A stretch of 64,000 nt of DNA from Bacteroidales bacterium. Its GTDB lineage: Bacteria > Bacteroidota > Bacteroidia > Bacteroidales > UBA932. Each line of letters starts with the position of its first letter. The first letter of the stretch is position 1. The stretch lies in the NCBI GenBank assembly GCA_017437125.1, contig JAFSBV010000012.1, positions 17,018 to 81,017 on the forward strand, read 5' to 3'. Below the pieces are notes generated by a model. The model was not told the origin of the DNA, made no database searches, and was given only the letters and a program-made list of their open reading frames with translations. Both the position numbers and the translations under genes were made by a program. Below, piece by piece: positions 18,228 to 25,765 of the stretch.

Positions 18228-19088
18228 ATGAGACAGCTTAAGATTACAAAATCCATTACCAACCGTGAGAGTGCCTCACTTGACAAGTATCTTCAGGAGA
18301 TCGGCAGGGAGGAACTCATCACAGTTGAGGAAGAAGTGGAGCTTGCCCAGAGGATCCGCAAGGGAGACCAGCAGGCTCTTGAGAAACTGACAAGGGCGAA
18401 CCTCCGATTCGTGGTGTCTGTCGCAAAACAGTATCAGAATCAGGGACTCAGCCTTCCTGACCTTATCAACGAGGGTAACCTCGGACTGATCAAGGCAGCG
18501 GAGAAGTTCGATGAGACACGAGGCTTCAAGTTCATCTCCTATGCCGTATGGTGGATCAGACAGTCTATTCTTCAGGCTCTTGCAGAGCAGTCAAGAATCG
18601 TACGTCTGCCTCTCAATCAGGTGGGATCTCTCAACAAGATCAACAAGGCTCTTCAGAAGTTCGAGCAGGAGAATGAGAGAATGCCTTCAAGCGAGGAACT
18701 TTCCGAGATGATTGACGTTCCAAAGGACAAGATCGCTGACACACTCAGGGTTTCCGGCCGTCATGTATCTGTGGATGCTCCTTTTGTCGAGGGAGAGGAT
18801 AACAGCCTTCTGGATGTGCTCGTCAACAACGATTCTCCGAGCGCTGACCGCGGACTTGTGAACGAGTCTCTCAACAAGGAGATCGAGAGAGCGCTTTCGA
18901 CACTCGCTACAAGAGAGAGGGAAATCATCAAGTCGTTCTTCGGAATCGGCTGCCAGGAAATGACCCTGGAAGAGATCGGTGAGCGTTTCGGCCTTACCAG
19001 AGAGCGCGTACGTCAGATCAAGGAGAAGGCTATACGCAAGCTTAAGAACAATTCAAGAAGCAAACTTTTGAAAAGCTATTTAGGATAA
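18228..19088 (+). CDS. rpoD: primary RNA polymerase sigma factor (RpoD/SigA, sigma-ABfr type)
   Basis: The 286-aa protein begins [21 protein letters not shown], the typical Bacteroidota housekeeping sigma factor. It lacks region 1.1 and the non-conserved region. Region 2 reads [22 protein letters not shown] then [15 protein letters not shown]. Region 3 follows, and region 4.2 ends [21 protein letters not shown]. This is the factor expected to read the TTTG/TAnnTTTG promoters seen throughout the window. It lies 26 bp after htrA and 4 bp before argS, so the three may share transcripts. Confidence 0.96.
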   Translation: MRQLKITKSITNRESASLDKYLQEIGREELITVEEEVELAQRIRKGDQQALEKLTRANLRFVVSVAKQYQNQGLSLPDLINEGNLGLIKAAEKFDETRGFKFISYAVWWIRQSILQALAEQSRIVRLPLNQVGSLNKINKALQKFEQENERMPSSEELSEMIDVPKDKIADTLRVSGRHVSVDAPFVEGEDNSLLDVLVNNDSPSADRGLVNESLNKEIERALSTLATREREIIKSFFGIGCQEMTLEEIGERFGLTRERVRQIKEKAIRKLKNNSRSKLLKSYLG

Positions 19089-19092
19089 CAAG

Positions 19093-20883
19093 ATGACTCC
19101 AGAAACATTCATTATAACTAAAGCGTCTGAAGCGATTCAGGCGCTTTACAACGTTCAGATACCTGAAGCACAGCTCCAGGTCCAGGTTACAAGAAAGGAA
19201 TTCGAGGGTGACTATACTTTGGTTGTCTTTCCTCTCTTGAAAGTATCTAAGACAACTCCTGAGAATACAGGAAATGCAATAGGTGAGTGGCTCAAGGCCA
19301 ATGTCGCAGAAATCTCGGGATATAACACCGTGAAGGGTTTCCTCAACATCTCATTCTCTGAGGTATATTGGAACAATGTCTTTGCGGAAATAGCTGCAGC
19401 TGAGGATTTCGGCCAGCTTGCTCCAACAGGAAGAACCATCATGGTGGAATATTCTTCACCTAATACAAACAAGCCTCTTCATTTAGGACATATCCGCAAC
19501 AACCTTCTCGGATGGTCCGTGGCAAAGCTTCTCGAAGTCTGCGGCCACAACGTCATGAAGGTGAATCTTGTGAATGACCGTGGTATCCATATCTGTAAAT
19601 CCATGTACGCATGGAAGGTTCTTGGAAACGGTGAGACACCTCAGTCGAGCGGAAAGAAGGGTGACCATCTTGTAGGCGACTATTATGTCGCTTTCAACAA
19701 TCTCTACAAGAAGGAGGTTGATGTGCTGGTTGCTGGCGGTATGTCCAAGGAAGAAGCTGAAAAGAATGCTCCTTCACTCAAGGCTGCCCAGGAAATGCTC
19801 TTCAAATGGGAGAACGGAGATGCAGAGGTCGTGGAACTCTGGAAGACAATGAACGGATGGGTTTACGAAGGATTCGACAAGACCTATGCGGACCTTGGAA
19901 TCAGCTTCGACAGGACATATTACGAGTCTCAGACCTATCTTTTCGGAAAGGCTCTTGTCCAGAAGGGACTCGAGGCCGGTATCTTCGAGAAGCAGGAGGA
20001 CGGATCCGTATGGTGTGACCTTACGGCAGACGGTCTCGACAGGAAGCTTCTCCTCCGCGGTGACGGAACTTCCGTATATATGACTCAGGACCTCGGAACA
20101 GCTGAGCAGCGTTTCGCCGAATACAGCCTTGACGAGCATATATATGTCGTGGGAAATGAGCAGAACTATCATTTCCAGGTACTCAAGCTCATCCTCGGAA
20201 AGCTCGGCTTCGATTGGGCGGAAAGCATCTATCACCTCTCGTATGGAATGGTAGAGCTTCCTGAAGGCAAGATGAAGTCACGTGAAGGAACTGTGGTCGA
20301 TGCCGACGACCTTATCGCAGGAATGTACAATACTGCAAAGGAGACTTCCCTCGAGCTTGGAAAGATCGATAATCTTTCTGAGGAGGAGCAGGATTCTCTC
20401 TTCAAGATGATCAGCCTCGGTGCGCTCAAGTATTTCATCCTCAAGGTTGACCCTAAGAAGACAATGCTCTTCGATCCTAAGGAGTCTATCGACTTCAACG
20501 GAAACACCGGTCCTTTCATCCAATACACCCATGCGCGTATCAAGTCTATCCTGCGCAAGGCTGACGAGAAGGGAATCCCTCACACTGTGGATGCCGTAAA
20601 GGCCGATTCGGAACTTGCTCCTAAGGAAATCCGAATCATCAAGATCCTCAACACATTCCCTGCGAAGGTGGCAGAGGCTGGTGCAGCCCATTCTCCGGCT
20701 CTGATTGCAAATTACGCATATGAGCTCGCAAAGGAATTCAACCAGTATTATCACGATACTCCTATCCTTCGTGAAGAGAATCAGGCACTTCTCCAGTACC
20801 GTCTCGTACTCGTAGAGACCATCGCTACAGTCCTCAGAAAGGCGATGTCGATACTCGGAATCAATCTTCCAGAGAGGATGTAA
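19093..20883 (+). CDS. argS: arginyl-tRNA synthetase
   Basis: This 596-aa class I synthetase has an N-terminal ArgS additional domain (residues ~1-110), the HIGH-type signature in SSPNTNKPLHLGHIRNN (about 120-136) and the KMSK-equivalent EGKMKSREGTVVDADDL near residue 395. The C-terminal anticodon-binding domain contains FNGNTGPFIQYTHARI and ends in the conserved INLPERM. It charges tRNA-Arg with arginine in the cytoplasm. It starts 4 bp after rpoD and is followed by a rho-independent terminator. Confidence 0.98.
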   Translation: MTPETFIITKASEAIQALYNVQIPEAQLQVQVTRKEFEGDYTLVVFPLLKVSKTTPENTGNAIGEWLKANVAEISGYNTVKGFLNISFSEVYWNNVFAEIAAAEDFGQLAPTGRTIMVEYSSPNTNKPLHLGHIRNNLLGWSVAKLLEVCGHNVMKVNLVNDRGIHICKSMYAWKVLGNGETPQSSGKKGDHLVGDYYVAFNNLYKKEVDVLVAGGMSKEEAEKNAPSLKAAQEMLFKWENGDAEVVELWKTMNGWVYEGFDKTYADLGISFDRTYYESQTYLFGKALVQKGLEAGIFEKQEDGSVWCDLTADGLDRKLLLRGDGTSVYMTQDLGTAEQRFAEYSLDEHIYVVGNEQNYHFQVLKLILGKLGFDWAESIYHLSYGMVELPEGKMKSREGTVVDADDLIAGMYNTAKETSLELGKIDNLSEEEQDSLFKMISLGALKYFILKVDPKKTMLFDPKESIDFNGNTGPFIQYTHARIKSILRKADEKGIPHTVDAVKADSELAPKEIRIIKILNTFPAKVAEAGAAHSPALIANYAYELAKEFNQYYHDTPILREENQALLQYRLVLVETIATVLRKAMSILGINLPERM

Positions 20884-20900
20884 GTGTCAGTTTAACAAGA

Positions 20901-20945
20901 AAATCAGACCGACCCGATATTTTGGGCCGGTCTGATTTCTTTTAT
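20901..20945 (+). terminator. rho-independent terminator after argS
   Basis: AAATCAGACCG (20901-20911) pairs with CGGTCTGATTT (20929-20939), with further CCC/GGG pairing in the loop. CTTTTAT follows. It sits 18 bp after the argS stop, directly before the first 113-bp element. Confidence 0.88.
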
Positions 20946-20959
20946 ATGCATCTTTCCAG

Positions 20960-21072
20960 ACACCTTGGCCGTTTGGAGGCATAAAAAAGACCAAGGTGTG
21001 TGTGAAAACGTATTAAATATAGCCTTTTAAATACACCTTAGACGCTTTTTAAGTGTTTTCTGTCCAAGGTGT
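20960..21072. repeat. 113-bp two-unit inverted-repeat element, copy A
   Basis: Arms: ACACCTTGG 20960-20968, 22 bp, CCAAGGTGT 20991-20999, 33 bp, ACACCTTAG 21033-21041, 22 bp, CCAAGGTGT 21064-21072. It lies at the convergent junction between argS (+) and the DUF2812 gene (-). The intervening 22- and 33-bp stretches differ from those in copies B (31119-31231) and C (45542-45654), yet all spacings are identical. It encodes no ORF of note. Confidence 0.9.
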
Positions 21073-21115
21073 TGTCAAATAAGTTCTTTTAAATAAGTGC
21101 TCCGTTCGTGAAATA

Positions 21116-21685
21116 TTAGAATAGTTGACTGATCAATTCATTTGTTTTCTTGCGAAGTTTTCTCAAGACAGGAAGCAGGAGAAATATTTGTGCCAGCAGT
21201 ATTCCGTATGTAAGGCCTTCACCGAAGTGCACAAGCCAATCAGAGAAAAAGCATTCGGGAAGATGTCGCCCGATAGGAATCAACACAAGAAAGGCCAATG
21301 CAGCGATGATGGTGAGTCCGATGAAGCTTTCTTGATGAAAATTGAAGGCCTTGTTGGTCAGACGAAGTTTTGCAACAACATTCTCTTCTGCCTCGAAAGG
21401 TCCTGAGGATGTTTCTCTCTTCCAATATATCTTGTTTTTCCACTGATGCACGAACTGATCGCCACAAGAACAGCGAAATACAACGTAATCGCCGACAATT
21501 TCCTTTGATTTCTTCTCATCAAAGTCAATCTGGTATATGTATTCTCCAGGTTCGCATTGCTTGAACCGATAAAACACTCCGTTAGTATGCCAGAATGCCC
21601 AACCTTTCTTGCACATTGCATTCAGCCACTGCTCCTCCTTGTCGAAATCGAGGAACCAGTTGACCATAATTTTGCTTGTTCCCAT
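21116..21685 (-). CDS. DUF2812-domain membrane protein
   Basis: The 189-aa protein has an N-terminal soluble DUF2812-like domain (NWFLDFDKEEQWLNAMCKKGWAF, YQIDFDEKKSKE; residues ~8-100). Two membrane segments follow (FIGLTIIAALAFLVLIPIG and GLTYGILLAQIFLLLPVL) with a short basic C-terminus. DUF2812 genes commonly sit next to a PadR repressor gene. Here padR is 326 bp upstream by its ATG and ends 5 bp before this gene, so the two form an operon. The molecular function is unknown. The first 113-bp repeat lies 43 bp beyond its stop. Confidence 0.82.
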   Translation of the reverse strand: MGTSKIMVNWFLDFDKEEQWLNAMCKKGWAFWHTNGVFYRFKQCEPGEYIYQIDFDEKKSKEIVGDYVVFRCSCGDQFVHQWKNKIYWKRETSSGPFEAEENVVAKLRLTNKAFNFHQESFIGLTIIAALAFLVLIPIGRHLPECFFSDWLVHFGEGLTYGILLAQIFLLLPVLRKLRKKTNELISQLF

Positions 21686-21690
21686 ATTCT

Positions 21691-22011
21691 TTATTTTTTG
21701 ATATTGTTTCTGCCATTTTCTACAAGTTCCTCAAGACGTTCGAGTTCTGCGATGAGAACAGCCTGGCCTTTATCCGTAATTTGATACAGTTTTCTTCTGC
21801 CATCAGTCTCTGATGATTCTCCACGTGGTGAAATCCATTCTTTAGCAAGCAGATTTGAGATTGCTCCATACAAGGTGCCGGCTGAAAGTATGAGCCTGCC
21901 ATTGCTCATCGCAGATGTTTTCTGCATTATACCGTACCCGTGTATAGGTTCCTGCATCGCAAGAAGGATGTAGTAAATAGATTCTGTTAAAGCAGTGTTT
22001 GTGTCTTTCAT
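21691..22011 (-). CDS. PadR-family transcriptional repressor
   Basis: The 106-aa protein has the PadR winged-helix pattern: LTESIYYILLAMQEPIHGYGIMQKTS, ILSAGTLYGAISNLLAKEWI, DGRRKLYQITDKGQAVLIAEL. ATG 22011 is chosen because it is the conserved PadR start, while the longer frame from 22059 would run back through the promoter. It is expected to bind as a dimer and to repress its own operon with the DUF2812 gene. A palindrome sits at the predicted transcription start (22028-22042). Confidence 0.92.
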   Translation of the reverse strand: MKDTNTALTESIYYILLAMQEPIHGYGIMQKTSAMSNGRLILSAGTLYGAISNLLAKEWISPRGESSETDGRRKLYQITDKGQAVLIAELERLEELVENGRNNIKK

Positions 22012-22027
22012 ATATTGATTACCGTTA

Positions 22028-22072
22028 TATCGGATTCCGATACAAAGGTAGGAAAACATTTTGTAATTGCAA
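22028..22072 (-). promoter_or_regulatory. padR promoter with palindromic operator at the start site
   Basis: On the minus strand, TTG (22070-22072), exactly 19 nt, then TACCTTTG (22043-22050) forms a perfect promoter. It is followed immediately by TATCGGAATCCGATA (22028-22042), a perfect 15-bp palindrome covering the expected +1. This placement fits repression by blocking initiation. Its half-sites TATCG/CGATA with a 5-bp centre equal those at 29505-29552. Confidence 0.8.
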
Positions 22073-22203
22073 GATGGGATGATTAATATTTCCAGTCATA
22101 ATCCGGCAGCTGCTGCTTTTTTTATAGACATGATATATGACTTATACGATAGTTTTCACTATATTTGTGATATCTGTTGAAATAAAATATAAATCAGTTC
22201 ATT

Positions 22204-23652
22204 ATGTCTAAGGTCAAGTTTTATAAGGAGGAGCAGATTCCTCTTGAGATGCACAAGGTGCGTGTGGTTCAGAAACTTACTCTTCTTCCTGTGGAAGAGC
22301 GACTTAAGAAGATCCAGGAGGCAGGCAACAATACCTTCCTTCTTCAGAATAAGGACGTATATATGGATATGCTCACCGATTCTGGTGTCAATGCCATGTC
22401 TGACCAGCAGGTGGCTTCCATGGGTATAGCAGACGATTCATATGCGGGTTCCGAGACGTTCAACAGGGTCAAGGCTGCGATTTTTGAGGTGTTCGGAACC
22501 GAGAATGTGCTTCCTGCCCATCAGGGACGTGCTGCCGAGAATATTCTTGCCGAGGCATATGTGAGACCTGGAATGGTGGCCTTGATGAATTTCCATTTCA
22601 CGACTACCAAGGCTCATATCACCAGGCTTGGCGGAGAGGTTGTGGAGCTTATTCAGAAGAAGGGTCTCGTTCCTCAGTCCGATGAGCCTTTCAAGGGAGA
22701 TATGGATCTTGACGCATTGAAGGCTACAATCGAGAAATACGGACCTGAAAATGTGGCTTTCGTACGTGTGGAGGCAGGAACGAACCTTATCGGAGGTCAG
22801 CCTGTATCTCTTGAGAACATGCTTGCCGTGGCTGACATATGTCATGACTACGGAGTGAAGAGCGTGCTTGATGCTTCACTTCTTCAGGATAACGTTTATT
22901 TCATGAAGACCCGCGAGGCTCAGTGCAAGTTCATGACCACCAAGCAGATATACCATCTTCTTGCAGACAAGATGGACATCATCTATTTCTCGGGAAGAAA
23001 GCTCGGATTCTCACGCGGAGGTATCATAACATCCCATAATCCGAAATATACGAATGAGATGATGGAATATATCCCTCTTTATGAAGGATTCCTTACATAC
23101 GGAGGAATGGAAGTGCGTGCAATGGAGGCGATGGCAGTCGGACTTGTAGAATCTCTGGATATGGAATATATAAGCCAGGGACCTGAGTTCATCAATTATC
23201 TCGTTAATGAACTGGACAAGTACGGAGTACCTATGATCAAGCCTGCAGGCGGTCTCGGAGCACATATCAACTGTTCGGAATTCGTACCTCATATACCTCA
23301 TGACCAGTATCCTGCAGCAGCGGTTGCGACAGCAATCTATATTGCTTCCGGAGTCAGAGGAATGGAAAGAGGAACGCTCAGCGAGCAGCGTGAGGCTGAC
23401 GGTACGGAGCGTTTTGCTGAACTGGAACTTATGCGACTTGCGATGCCACGACGTGTATTCACGCTCTCACAGGTGAAATATTGTGCGGACCGTATAAAGT
23501 GGCTTTATGACAACAGGGAGCTGATCGGAGGTCTGAAGTGGGTTGAGGAACCTAAGGTGCTGCGATTCTTCTTCGGAAGGCTCGGTGAGATCGGCTACTG
23601 GCAGGAAGAACTTGCAAAGAAGTTCAGAGAGGACTTCGGCGAATCGTTATAA
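22204..23652 (+). CDS. tryptophanase/tyrosine phenol-lyase family beta-eliminating lyase
   Basis: The 482-aa PLP enzyme aligns along its length with TnaA/Tpl. Landmarks are NTFLLQNKDVYMDMLTDSG, VLPAHQGRAAENIL, IGGQPVSLENM, VLDASLLQDNVYFMKTREAQ, the presumed PLP lysine in IYFSGRKLGFSRGGI, and LYEGFLTYGGMEVRAMEAM. Relatives split tryptophan to indole, or tyrosine to phenol, plus pyruvate and ammonia. The D-x-x-R segment that holds the PLP ring (DSARF in E. coli TnaA) reads DASLL here, so the usual arginine is missing and the substrate is uncertain. A TATATTTG -7 box lies about 35 bp upstream. A terminator follows 4 bp after the stop. Confidence 0.85.
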   Translation: MSKVKFYKEEQIPLEMHKVRVVQKLTLLPVEERLKKIQEAGNNTFLLQNKDVYMDMLTDSGVNAMSDQQVASMGIADDSYAGSETFNRVKAAIFEVFGTENVLPAHQGRAAENILAEAYVRPGMVALMNFHFTTTKAHITRLGGEVVELIQKKGLVPQSDEPFKGDMDLDALKATIEKYGPENVAFVRVEAGTNLIGGQPVSLENMLAVADICHDYGVKSVLDASLLQDNVYFMKTREAQCKFMTTKQIYHLLADKMDIIYFSGRKLGFSRGGIITSHNPKYTNEMMEYIPLYEGFLTYGGMEVRAMEAMAVGLVESLDMEYISQGPEFINYLVNELDKYGVPMIKPAGGLGAHINCSEFVPHIPHDQYPAAAVATAIYIASGVRGMERGTLSEQREADGTERFAELELMRLAMPRRVFTLSQVKYCADRIKWLYDNRELIGGLKWVEEPKVLRFFFGRLGEIGYWQEELAKKFREDFGESL

Positions 23653-23655
23653 TCG

Positions 23656-23685
23656 AAAAACCAAGGCTTCAAAGCCTTGGTTTTT
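23656..23685. terminator. bidirectional terminator between the lyase gene and the DUF2975/S41 operon
   Basis: AAAAACCAAGGCTT (23656-23669) and AAGCCTTGGTTTTT (23672-23685) form a 14-bp stem bearing an A-run on one side and a T-run on the other. The two convergent genes end 4 bp away on each side. Confidence 0.9.
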
Positions 23686-23688
23686 CAT

Positions 23689-24336
23689 TTAATTATGCTG
23701 GTATGTCAGGCTCATGTGGCCGTCCTGCCATGAGGTCGTCGCCCAATCATACAATGATGTGTCGGCTTCGAAATATATCCTGCTGCCTTCAAAACGGATG
23801 GAAACGTTCTTGAGAGCACCTCCGCTGCCGCTCATCTGACGGTCATTGACACCATGCAGGATCACAGCTCCGGAATGATCTACCTGATAATGGAACTGGT
23901 ATGGCATGATCTCGATGTTGCAGCGGTCTGCTTTCTGGATCTGTACTGTTGACTTGTCCTTGCCGACTTCCGGATAAGGTACATAAAGATTGATCTGGGT
24001 GTGCTCTTCAGGTATCTTCGGGGTAAGGACTTCCGAACGGTAAAGAATGCTTGTATAATCCGCTTCGTCAGGATTCTTGCTTGAGAGGATGCCGGTCCAG
24101 CCGTACAGCTGCAACTGGAAAAGAATGTCGTCTGTTACGAGACCTTCTCCTGACAGATCTATCGGGGAACTCCAGTCTGCCGATACGAGAGAATAGTCTC
24201 CTGTGATTGTCTCGATAGTCGAGTAGGATGCCGCTGTCCAGAAGTCATTGTGCTCCTTTTCGCAGCTCCACAGGCAGATCAGAACCGAGATTGCCAGCAC
24301 TGATCTCATCAGATTGTTTTGCCATTTTTTTACCAT
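23689..24336 (-). CDS. lipoprotein of unknown function (last gene of the DUF2975/S41 operon)
   Basis: The protein is about 215 aa, with start ATG 24336 (MVKKWQNNLMRSVLAISVLICLWSC) chosen because it gives a compact lipoprotein signal with lipobox LWSC. A longer frame to 24393 is open but adds no signal-like sequence. The mature part is predicted mostly beta, with repeated short motifs (YSLVSADW, RIYFEADTSLYDW, HMSLTYQHN) and a VSIRFEGSRIYF stretch as in lipocalin-like Bacteroidales lipoproteins. No catalytic motif is recognised. It is separated by 66 bp from the upstream gene of the operon and ends 4 bp before a terminator hairpin. Confidence 0.72.
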   Translation of the reverse strand: MVKKWQNNLMRSVLAISVLICLWSCEKEHNDFWTAASYSTIETITGDYSLVSADWSSPIDLSGEGLVTDDILFQLQLYGWTGILSSKNPDEADYTSILYRSEVLTPKIPEEHTQINLYVPYPEVGKDKSTVQIQKADRCNIEIMPYQFHYQVDHSGAVILHGVNDRQMSGSGGALKNVSIRFEGSRIYFEADTSLYDWATTSWQDGHMSLTYQHN

Positions 24337-24402
24337 GATATGTGTCGATTTGCAAGTTTGCTGCAAAATAAGAATTATTGACGTGAAATCCAATCATTTA
24401 TG

Positions 24403-25083
24403 TCAGATCCTCTTTCCTTTGATGCTTAATCCGATGTTCATGCCCCATTTGGCCAGAGGCCTTTCAGGATTGTCTCGATTGTAGCTGTCTTTGAAATATG
24501 CCGGGAAGAAAATTCTGTCCTGCTTGTATTTGGTGAAATGTTCTTTCTTATCCCATGAGTCTGAATCTGCCCATCTGTCTTTGATTTCCTGTCCGATTTC
24601 AGTCAGGCTGAAGCTGATGTAGTACTTCCCTGGGTCGAGAACTATGCTTTCTTCCGGCGCGATGCTGAATGTGGTTTTGCCTGCGGCTTTCGGTATGTCC
24701 TGATATATCGGCAGTGTTACTATGTTTACCGGATTGTCTTCGTCGTGCAGCCTGTAAATCCTGATGCTTGCCCTGCACCCTTCCATCCTGTTTTCTTCAA
24801 CTGTGAAGCTGATTGTCCTGACAAGGAAAGGATGTCTTGTATTGACTATGCTTCCGATTTCCTCTCCGACGTTCTCCGGGGTCATGAATATGTATCCTCC
24901 GGGAAGCCTCATGCCCTTTCCGTCCAACGTCTTTTCCTTAGAATCCGATTCTGTCAATATGGCTGCGTCCAGCTCTTCGAAGCTGTCTTTGCCATCAAGC
25001 AGATAGCCTCCTATGATATGAGGCTCCTGAGCCTTTGCAACAAGGGATAAGAGGCTCAGAAATAATAGTATGGTCCGTTTCAT
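24403..25083 (-). CDS. exported beta-rich protein, unknown function
   Basis: The 226-aa protein has signal peptide MKRTILLFLSLLSLVAKAQ. This is almost identical, in DNA as well as protein, to that of the S41 peptidase at 25766-27583, which suggests a shared or copied 5' region. The mature domain (HPFLVRTISFTVEENRMEGC, RASIRIYRLHDEDNPVNIV, LDPGKYYISFSLTEIG) resembles the carbohydrate/peptide-interaction beta-sandwich seen at the end of CarboxypepD_reg-like Bacteroidota proteins. That resemblance is weak and by eye. It is in the operon 11 bp after its upstream neighbour. Confidence 0.65.
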   Translation of the reverse strand: MKRTILLFLSLLSLVAKAQEPHIIGGYLLDGKDSFEELDAAILTESDSKEKTLDGKGMRLPGGYIFMTPENVGEEIGSIVNTRHPFLVRTISFTVEENRMEGCRASIRIYRLHDEDNPVNIVTLPIYQDIPKAAGKTTFSIAPEESIVLDPGKYYISFSLTEIGQEIKDRWADSDSWDKKEHFTKYKQDRIFFPAYFKDSYNRDNPERPLAKWGMNIGLSIKGKRI

Positions 25084-25094
25084 ATATTGTGGTT

Positions 25095-25748
25095 TTAATA
25101 ATAGTCCTGAGGATCGTATTGCATTTTTGGAAGATCGTCCCTATGATTGTCAGGGGGCCTTCCCGGAAGGATTATATCATATACGCCTCCCATTTGAGGA
25201 ACAGTGATCTGATCCCATCTTGACGGCCTCTGACTTACACCTCTTCCGAAAAACATCCTCAGAGTAGTCATAAGCCAGGTTCTCATCTTCAGCGGCTTAA
25301 CGTATTTCATGAGTTCCTCCATGTCTGCCTTTGAATTGGCTATAGCTGTTCTTCTGCTGGCCTGGTTTCTCTCCTGAGGACTTATATAATCCTCAGGCTC
25401 ATATAAGATGTCGGGTAGCATCCTCTCGCCGATATATTCAGACTCTTCAAGCTGTTTCAAGGAATTCTTGACCATCTCTTCGTACTGATGGTCCAGTTCG
25501 TCGCGGATCTGCTCCAATGCCTTTATCTTCAGTTCTGTGCTTTCAGGAAGGGAATCCCTGATGAAGCCGATGATTCCTTTTCTCTCATCCTCGCTTATCA
25601 CCATATCGCGTACAGCCCTTTCTCCAAGCTTGTCAATGTCAGTGATCAGAATCTGTTCGCGGCTTTGTTCCTGGGAATATAGATTGACAGGCGACATGAT
25701 GAGCATCATGCAGCCTGCCAACCATAGTATATTGATGTTGGGGGACAT
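25095..25748 (-). CDS. exported alpha-helical protein, unknown function
   Basis: The 217-aa protein has an N-terminal signal segment (ILWLAGCMMLIMSPVNLYSQ). The mature part is charged and helical: residues ~35-110 look coiled-coil-like (DSLPESTELKIKALEQIRDE, YEEMVKNSLKQLEESEYIG), followed by a basic ~40-residue stretch and a proline-rich tail. I do not recognise a family. It lies 17 bp after the S41 peptidase gene and 11 bp before the next gene. Co-expression with the peptidase is likely, which makes a partner or substrate role possible but unproven. Confidence 0.6.
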   Translation of the reverse strand: MSPNINILWLAGCMMLIMSPVNLYSQEQSREQILITDIDKLGERAVRDMVISEDERKGIIGFIRDSLPESTELKIKALEQIRDELDHQYEEMVKNSLKQLEESEYIGERMLPDILYEPEDYISPQERNQASRRTAIANSKADMEELMKYVKPLKMRTWLMTTLRMFFGRGVSQRPSRWDQITVPQMGGVYDIILPGRPPDNHRDDLPKMQYDPQDYY

Positions 25749-25765
25749 CAGATAGGTTCGTGTAT

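Noticed and set aside
20960-21072. Interpretation of the 113-bp elements as a minimal CRISPR array
   Set aside because: The repeated parts are only 9 bp and inverted in pairs, spacer lengths alternate 22/33, each locus has just two units, and no cas genes are in the window.
20960-21072. Interpretation of the 113-bp elements as simple rho-independent terminators
   Set aside because: They sit at convergent ends, but loops of 22 nt, no consistent T-run after the arms and a separate good terminator before copy A argue against this as the main role.
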